This document shows positions 5,359 through 9,197 of a stretch of 9,197 nucleotides of DNA, in pieces. Every line of letters starts with the position of its first letter. Position 1 is the first letter of the stretch. A program made the translations under genes and the position numbers. The notes beneath the pieces are model-generated. The model saw only the letters and a list, made by a program, of their open reading frames with translations, was not told the DNA's origin and made no database searches. Source of the stretch: Cytophagales bacterium (lineage in GTDB: Bacteria; Bacteroidota; Bacteroidia; Cytophagales; Cyclobacteriaceae); the NCBI GenBank assembly GCA_024643485.1, contig JAHEMU010000086.1, forward strand, positions 1 to 9,197. The letters run 5' to 3'.

Positions 5359-7311
5359 TTAGATGTCCAATTTGGCATATCTAGCATTTCTTTCAATAAA
5401 ATCACGACGAGGAGCTACTTCATCACCCATCAGCATGGAGAACAAATGATCGGCCTCTGCAGCTGATTCAATCGTAACTTGTTTTAAACTTCTGAATTTA
5501 GGATCCATAGTGGTAGTCCATAATTGCTCAGGGTTCATCTCTCCCAAACCTTTATATCGCTGTACACCAACAGATTCTTCCTTGCCGTCTCCAGCTAATT
5601 CTTTAGTTATAATTGCGCGTTCATCTTCAGTCCAGCAATACCGCTCTTGCTTGCCTTTTTTCAATAAATACAAAGGCGGTTGTGCTATATATAGATAACC
5701 CGCTTCTATTAATTGGCGCATGTATCTAAAGAAAAATGTAAGGATAAGCGTACGTATGTGACTTCCGTCAACGTCCGCATCCGTCATAATGATCACTTTA
5801 TGATATCTTAATTTTACCATGTTTAACGCCTTATCATCTTCCGGTGTTCCAAACGTCACACCAAGGGCTGTAATCATGTTTTTTATCTCTTCATTGTCAT
5901 AAATCTTGTGTTCCTGCGCTTTCTCCACGTTAAGAATTTTACCTCTTAATGGAAGGATAGCTTGGAAATCACGATCACGACCTTGTTTTGCTGAACCACC
6001 TGCCGAGTCACCCTCCACTAGGTATAGTTCACAAACCGTTGCATCTGAGTTCGCACAGTCAGCTAGTTTTCCAGGTAAACCTGTACCAGACAATACATTT
6101 TTACGCTGAACCATTTCTCTTGCTTTACGAGCAGCATGACGAGCTTGAGCAGCAAGGATAACCTTATTTACAATGATACGTGCATCGCGCGGATTTTCTT
6201 CTAAAAATGTTTGAAGCATTTCACCAACTACGATATCTACCGCACCCATGGCGTCTGAGTTACCTAATTTTGTTTTCGTTTGACCTTCGAACTGAGGCTC
6301 TTGAACCTTTACAGAGATTACTGCTGTTAAGCCTTCTCTAAAGTCATCACCTGAAATATCCAGTTTAACTTTATCAAGCATACCAGATTTATCAGCATAT
6401 GATTTTAATGTTCTTGTTAAAGCGCGTCTAAATCCTGCAACGTGGGTACCACCTTCAATGGTATTAATATTATTTACATAACTCACTACATTTTCAGAAT
6501 ACGAGGTATTGTAATTTAGCGCTACCTGAACTGGTATCTCCCCTTTCTCGCTATCCATAAATACCACTTCCGGAATTAAAGGTTCTCTGGTAGAATCCAA
6601 ATACCTCACAAATTCCCTCAACCCACCTTCAGAGAAAAATAAGTCCTTTTTAAATCCGTCTTCCTCTTCTACTCTTCTGTCGATTAAATTAATTTTTATT
6701 CCAGCATTAAGGAATGATAATTCTCTCAATCGACCAGCAACGGTTTCATAATTGTACTCTGAGGCAATAAAAATGGAATTATCAGGCTTAAAATGCACCA
6801 TAGTACCATTTTTATCCGTCTCTCCAATTTCTTGAACAGGCCCTTTTGGTATACCAATACTATATTCTTGTTGATAAATTTTTCCATCACGATGAACTGT
6901 CGCTACTAATCTGGTAGAAAGTGCGTTTACACAGGACACCCCAACACCATGGAGACCACCGGAAACCTTATATGTATCTTTATCAAATTTACCACCGGCA
7001 TGCAAAACGGTCATTACTACCTCAAGAGCAGATTTTTTCTCTTTTTCGTGCATATCGGTCGGTATTCCTCGACCATTATCTTCAACTAAAACGGAATTAT
7101 CCTCATTTATCGTAACCGTAATAGTATCGCAATATCCAGCTAATGCTTCATCAATTGAGTTATCTACTACTTCCCAAATTAAATGGTGTAATCCCTTAAT
7201 ACCAACATCTCCAATATACATGGCAGGCCTTTTTCTTACTGCTTCCAGACCTTCTAATACTTGTATATTACCCGCCGAATAATTTGACTTGTCCTTTTTT
7301 TCTTCGCTCAT
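5359..7311 (-). CDS. gyrB: DNA gyrase subunit B
   Basis: GyrB is the ATPase and metal-binding subunit of the type IIA topoisomerase that negatively supercoils DNA with GyrA. At 650 residues it is full-length for the short form, lacking the large TOPRIM insertion of enterobacterial GyrB. The GHKL ATPase motifs are intact: EVVDNSIDEA (47-56, catalytic Glu47, Mg-binding Asn51), DNGRGIP (78-84) and GGLHGVGVSCVNALS (118-132). The transducer carries QTKTKLG (344-350) with the ATP-contacting Lys346. The TOPRIM domain has EGDSAGGSAKQGR (433-445) and DADVDGSH (511-518), and the tail has QRYKGLGEMNPEQLW (584-598). The N-terminal IQVLEGLEAVRKRPAMYIGD is typical of GyrB and argues against ParE. Arg141 and Thr170 match the positions tied to aminocoumarin susceptibility in E. 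coli (Arg136, Thr165). It stands alone, with its own terminator and a divergent LRR gene upstream. Confidence 0.98.
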   Translation of the reverse strand: MSEEKKDKSNYSAGNIQVLEGLEAVRKRPAMYIGDVGIKGLHHLIWEVVDNSIDEALAGYCDTITVTINEDNSVLVEDNGRGIPTDMHEKEKKSALEVVMTVLHAGGKFDKDTYKVSGGLHGVGVSCVNALSTRLVATVHRDGKIYQQEYSIGIPKGPVQEIGETDKNGTMVHFKPDNSIFIASEYNYETVAGRLRELSFLNAGIKINLIDRRVEEEDGFKKDLFFSEGGLREFVRYLDSTREPLIPEVVFMDSEKGEIPVQVALNYNTSYSENVVSYVNNINTIEGGTHVAGFRRALTRTLKSYADKSGMLDKVKLDISGDDFREGLTAVISVKVQEPQFEGQTKTKLGNSDAMGAVDIVVGEMLQTFLEENPRDARIIVNKVILAAQARHAARKAREMVQRKNVLSGTGLPGKLADCANSDATVCELYLVEGDSAGGSAKQGRDRDFQAILPLRGKILNVEKAQEHKIYDNEEIKNMITALGVTFGTPEDDKALNMVKLRYHKVIIMTDADVDGSHIRTLILTFFFRYMRQLIEAGYLYIAQPPLYLLKKGKQERYCWTEDERAIITKELAGDGKEESVGVQRYKGLGEMNPEQLWTTTMDPKFRSLKQVTIESAAEADHLFSMLMGDEVAPRRDFIERNARYAKLDI

Positions 7312-7332
7312 GTTCTATTTTTCAATACCGTA

Positions 7333-7340
7333 CAAAACTA
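7333..7340 (-). promoter_or_regulatory. Predicted -7 element of gyrB
   Basis: On the minus strand this reads TAGTTTTG, an exact match to TAnnTTTG. Transcription would start near 7326, giving a short leader of about 14 nt before the gyrB ATG at 7311. There is no clear -33 TTTG; the DnaA-box sequence at 7356-7364 occupies the upstream part of the promoter. Confidence 0.45.
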
Positions 7341-7355
7341 TAATGAAATTTAAAT

Positions 7356-7364
7356 TTATCCACA
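7356..7364 (+). promoter_or_regulatory. Perfect DnaA-box sequence upstream of gyrB
   Basis: TTATCCACA is identical to the strongest E. coli DnaA-box sequence. It lies 45 bp upstream of the gyrB start, just upstream of the predicted -7 element. I saw no second box nearby, and no dnaA, dnaN or recF, so this is not evidence of an origin. It may be a DnaA control site for gyrB or coincidence; a given 9-mer is expected fewer than 0.1 times in a window of this size counting both strands. Confidence 0.4.
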
Positions 7365-7382
7365 CTAATTTTTTCTTTTATC

Positions 7383-7398
7383 AACTAATACATTAGTT
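7383..7398. promoter_or_regulatory. 16-bp palindrome, possible operator of the LRR gene
   Basis: AACTAAT and ATTAGTT are perfect inverted repeats separated by 2 bp. The right arm overlaps TAGTTTTA (7394-7401), a seven-of-eight-letter relative of the TAnnTTTG element that would start transcription near 7408, about 20 nt before the LRR start codon. The position suits a dimeric repressor. The AT-rich setting makes chance palindromes more likely. Confidence 0.3.
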
Positions 7399-7427
7399 TT
7401 AATAATGTGAATTTAATTTTTTGCTAA

Positions 7428-8747
7428 ATGAAGTATATTATTTTAATTGTTTTAATCAGTTTTTACCACTCAGGTTTTACTCAAAACCTGCCTAAATCTA
7501 CAAATAAAATGGATTCCGTACAAAGGGTCCATCTGATGGATTCCCTTAAAAATTTGCGAATTAATGACGAAATCACCTCGGCACAGAAACGACTCGAAAG
7601 TTACTTAAATACAACGGATAAAACTAAAATAACATCAATAGATCTGTCTTATTTAGAACTCACAGAAGTCCCCAATTGGGTGGGTGAATTCCCGAACCTA
7701 ATCAGACTTACCTTAGATAATAATGAAATACGAAAACTACCAAAAAACATAAAAAAACTTGACAGTTTAAAGTATTTGGATCTTAAATCAAACAAGTTGG
7801 GAAACAGAAAATTGAAACTACCCAAAAACGCTAATATCACAAAGCTTTATTTGGGTGATAATGGCCTTACAAAAGTTCCTCGATGGGTTAAAAAATGTAA
7901 AAACCTTGAGGATATTGATATGGCATACAATGCTATTTCTGATTTGCCCTCTTTTTTCTCCCGAGCCAAAAAATTAAAGTGGGTAGATTTATCTAAAAAT
8001 AAACCAACCTTTCAAAAAACTAAATTTCAAAAATTAGATAATATTGAGAGATTACTTCTGGTAGACTGCGGATTGCAAGCTGTCCCAAAAAACATTGATA
8101 AAATGGCCAACCTCCAAACTTTAGATTTTGGTGCTAACTCAATTGAAGTGATTCCCTCCGATCTTGGTAATCTCAATAAATTGATAAAATTGAGCTTTTA
8201 TAAGAATAAAGTCACAAATATTCCCAAAGAAATATGTACCCTGGAACATTTGGAGGAGTTGGATTTATATTATAATAAAATTGAAATTGTGCCTAAGGAA
8301 ATCAGTCAGCTATCGTCATTAAAAAGGCTTTTTCTATCAAATAACTTAATTTATTCCATTCCTGAAAGCATAGGCGATTTTAATAATCTCGAGGGACTTT
8401 ACTTGCATCATAATAGAATAAGCTACTTACCAAATGAGTTGGGCAACTTGGGTAATTTAAAAACATTGCACCTCCAAAGTAATTACTTCAATGAGTTTCC
8501 TGAGGTTGTGTTAAATTTAACAAAATTAATCGATCTCGATTTATCAAGAAATGAAATAACCTATATACCAGAAAAGGTGAACCAATTAACAGAATTGCAG
8601 TTATTTTACTTTCAAGCCAATCCAATTAACTTAGACCTACCGGAAAATAAACATTTAAAAGCAACGGTTGCCACTATGACAAAAAAGGGAACCATTGTTC
8701 GTTACAACACATTTGAAAAATCATTAGATTTAGGCGAAAATAATTAA
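7428..8747 (+). CDS. Exported leucine-rich-repeat protein
   Basis: The 439-residue protein begins with a short signal peptide (hydrophobic residues 3-12, cleavage probably around 18-20 near GFTQN). A charged, probably helical linker (21-66) precedes about 15 leucine-rich repeats of 23 residues, from 69 to about 412. The repeat pattern is LxxLxLxxNxIxxIPxxIxxLxx, as in bacterial LRR proteins. Repeats 3 (114-136) and 6 (183-205) break the pattern by losing the IP element. No membrane anchor, lipobox, type IX secretion tail or catalytic domain is visible, so it is probably a periplasmic or secreted binding protein; its ligand is unknown. The start at 7428 is supported by the signal peptide that follows directly. 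It is divergent from gyrB and its stop codon overlaps that of the convergent CoA-binding gene. Confidence 0.88.
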   Translation: MKYIILIVLISFYHSGFTQNLPKSTNKMDSVQRVHLMDSLKNLRINDEITSAQKRLESYLNTTDKTKITSIDLSYLELTEVPNWVGEFPNLIRLTLDNNEIRKLPKNIKKLDSLKYLDLKSNKLGNRKLKLPKNANITKLYLGDNGLTKVPRWVKKCKNLEDIDMAYNAISDLPSFFSRAKKLKWVDLSKNKPTFQKTKFQKLDNIERLLLVDCGLQAVPKNIDKMANLQTLDFGANSIEVIPSDLGNLNKLIKLSFYKNKVTNIPKEICTLEHLEELDLYYNKIEIVPKEISQLSSLKRLFLSNNLIYSIPESIGDFNNLEGLYLHHNRISYLPNELGNLGNLKTLHLQSNYFNEFPEVVLNLTKLIDLDLSRNEITYIPEKVNQLTELQLFYFQANPINLDLPENKHLKATVATMTKKGTIVRYNTFEKSLDLGENN

Positions 8748-9106
8748 TAAAGTCCCACAGATAAAAGAGTTAATGTACAAGCAAATTCAGTGTCAATACC
8801 CAATTCCTTTGCCATTGTTCTCAATTCATCATTTTCTGTACCGGGGTTAAAAATAATGCGTTTCGGTTTTAAAGAAAGGATATAATCGTACCAAGGTGGT
8901 TGGTTTTGAGAGCCAATATACATGGTAATGGTGTGTACTTCGTCGAAATGAGGCTTGTCTTGAATACTTAAAATTTCTTTTCCAGCCACTACTCCTTTTC
9001 TCAAACCTACTAATTCAAATTCTGCATTGCGATCTTTAAGTCGATTTGCTGTTAAAAAGGAGATTCTTGCAGGATTATCAGAAGCTCCCAAAATCACTGT
9101 CTTCAT
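8744..9106 (-). CDS. Small CoA-binding (Rossmann-fold) protein
   Basis: The product is a 120-residue protein of the CoA-binding domain 2 type (YccU/COG1832-like). It opens with MKTVILGASDNPAR, the usual first strand and nucleotide loop of the fold, and carries KRIIFNPGTENDE, the conserved NPG(T/S)E motif of these proteins, then a final ACTLTLLSVGLY. The reading frame stays open upstream to a GTG at 9181, which would add 25 residues; the ATG at 9106 is preferred because the domain starts exactly there and the added residues look random. The cellular role of such single-domain proteins is poorly defined. The stop codon (8744-8746) overlaps the LRR stop in a shared TTAA. Confidence 0.9.
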   Translation of the reverse strand: MKTVILGASDNPARISFLTANRLKDRNAEFELVGLRKGVVAGKEILSIQDKPHFDEVHTITMYIGSQNQPPWYDYILSLKPKRIIFNPGTENDELRTMAKELGIDTEFACTLTLLSVGLY

Positions 9107-9197
9107 GTTTATCTTATTTGTGTGTACCAACAATGAATCATTGGCTAAAGTTCCTGTGGTTGAAGAATGGCTGACGCACACTTTATTCCATCGATTG

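Noticed and set aside
7312..7427. The gyrB upstream region as a chromosomal origin
   Set aside because: Only one DnaA box, no clustered boxes or marked AT-rich unwinding element beyond the general background, and no dnaA/dnaN/recF genes in view.
9107..9181. N-terminal extension of the CoA-binding protein from the GTG at 9181
   Set aside because: The domain begins exactly at the ATG at 9106, and the extra 25 residues have no resemblance to the family or to a targeting signal.
9107..9197. Search for a gene or RNA at the right edge
   Set aside because: Only short frames are open and none resembles a known protein; a minus-strand SME-stop near the edge could be the end of an upstream gene, but five codons cannot support that.

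Overview
The window is low-GC DNA that looks like a Bacteroidota chromosome, probably a Cytophagales-like or flavobacterial lineage. The signs are the A-rich, Shine-Dalgarno-poor start regions, near-consensus TAnnTTTG -7 elements, a lipoprotein with charged residues just after its cysteine, a 650-residue GyrB, and a two-subunit sodium:solute symporter of the DUF4212/VC_2705 type. These are judgements by eye; no database search was possible.

Layout. (1) 1-1713, minus: an AraC-type regulator, cut by the window edge, with at least 571 codons. Its AraC-type HTH sits in the middle, flanked by an N-terminal region that resembles a degenerate class III nucleotidyl cyclase domain and by a long helical C-terminal extension. 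(2) 1714-1921: a divergent control region carrying five tandem 21-bp units, four of which start with TGCAACA in exact 21-bp phase. (3) 1922-2947, plus: a lipoprotein alpha/beta hydrolase, followed by a strong terminator. (4) 3008-4995, minus: a symporter operon (small DUF4212 subunit, then the large subunit) joined by a TAATG stop/start overlap. (5) 4996-5358: an intergenic stretch with a possible frameshifted gene remnant and the gyrB terminator. (6) 5359-7311, minus: gyrB, apparently complete and standard. (7) 7312-7427: a divergent spacer with a perfect DnaA-box sequence and a 16-bp palindrome. (8) 7428-8747, plus: an exported leucine-rich-repeat protein. (9) 8744-9106, minus: a small CoA-binding (Rossmann) protein whose stop codon overlaps the LRR stop.

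The genes do not form one pathway. Two groups stand out as functional units: the symporter subunit pair, and the divergent regulator / repeat array / lipoprotein hydrolase module. The second is the most interesting part of the window: the array fits between two predicted divergent promoters and has the 21-bp spacing expected of AraC-type half-sites, so the regulator probably controls both itself and the hydrolase.
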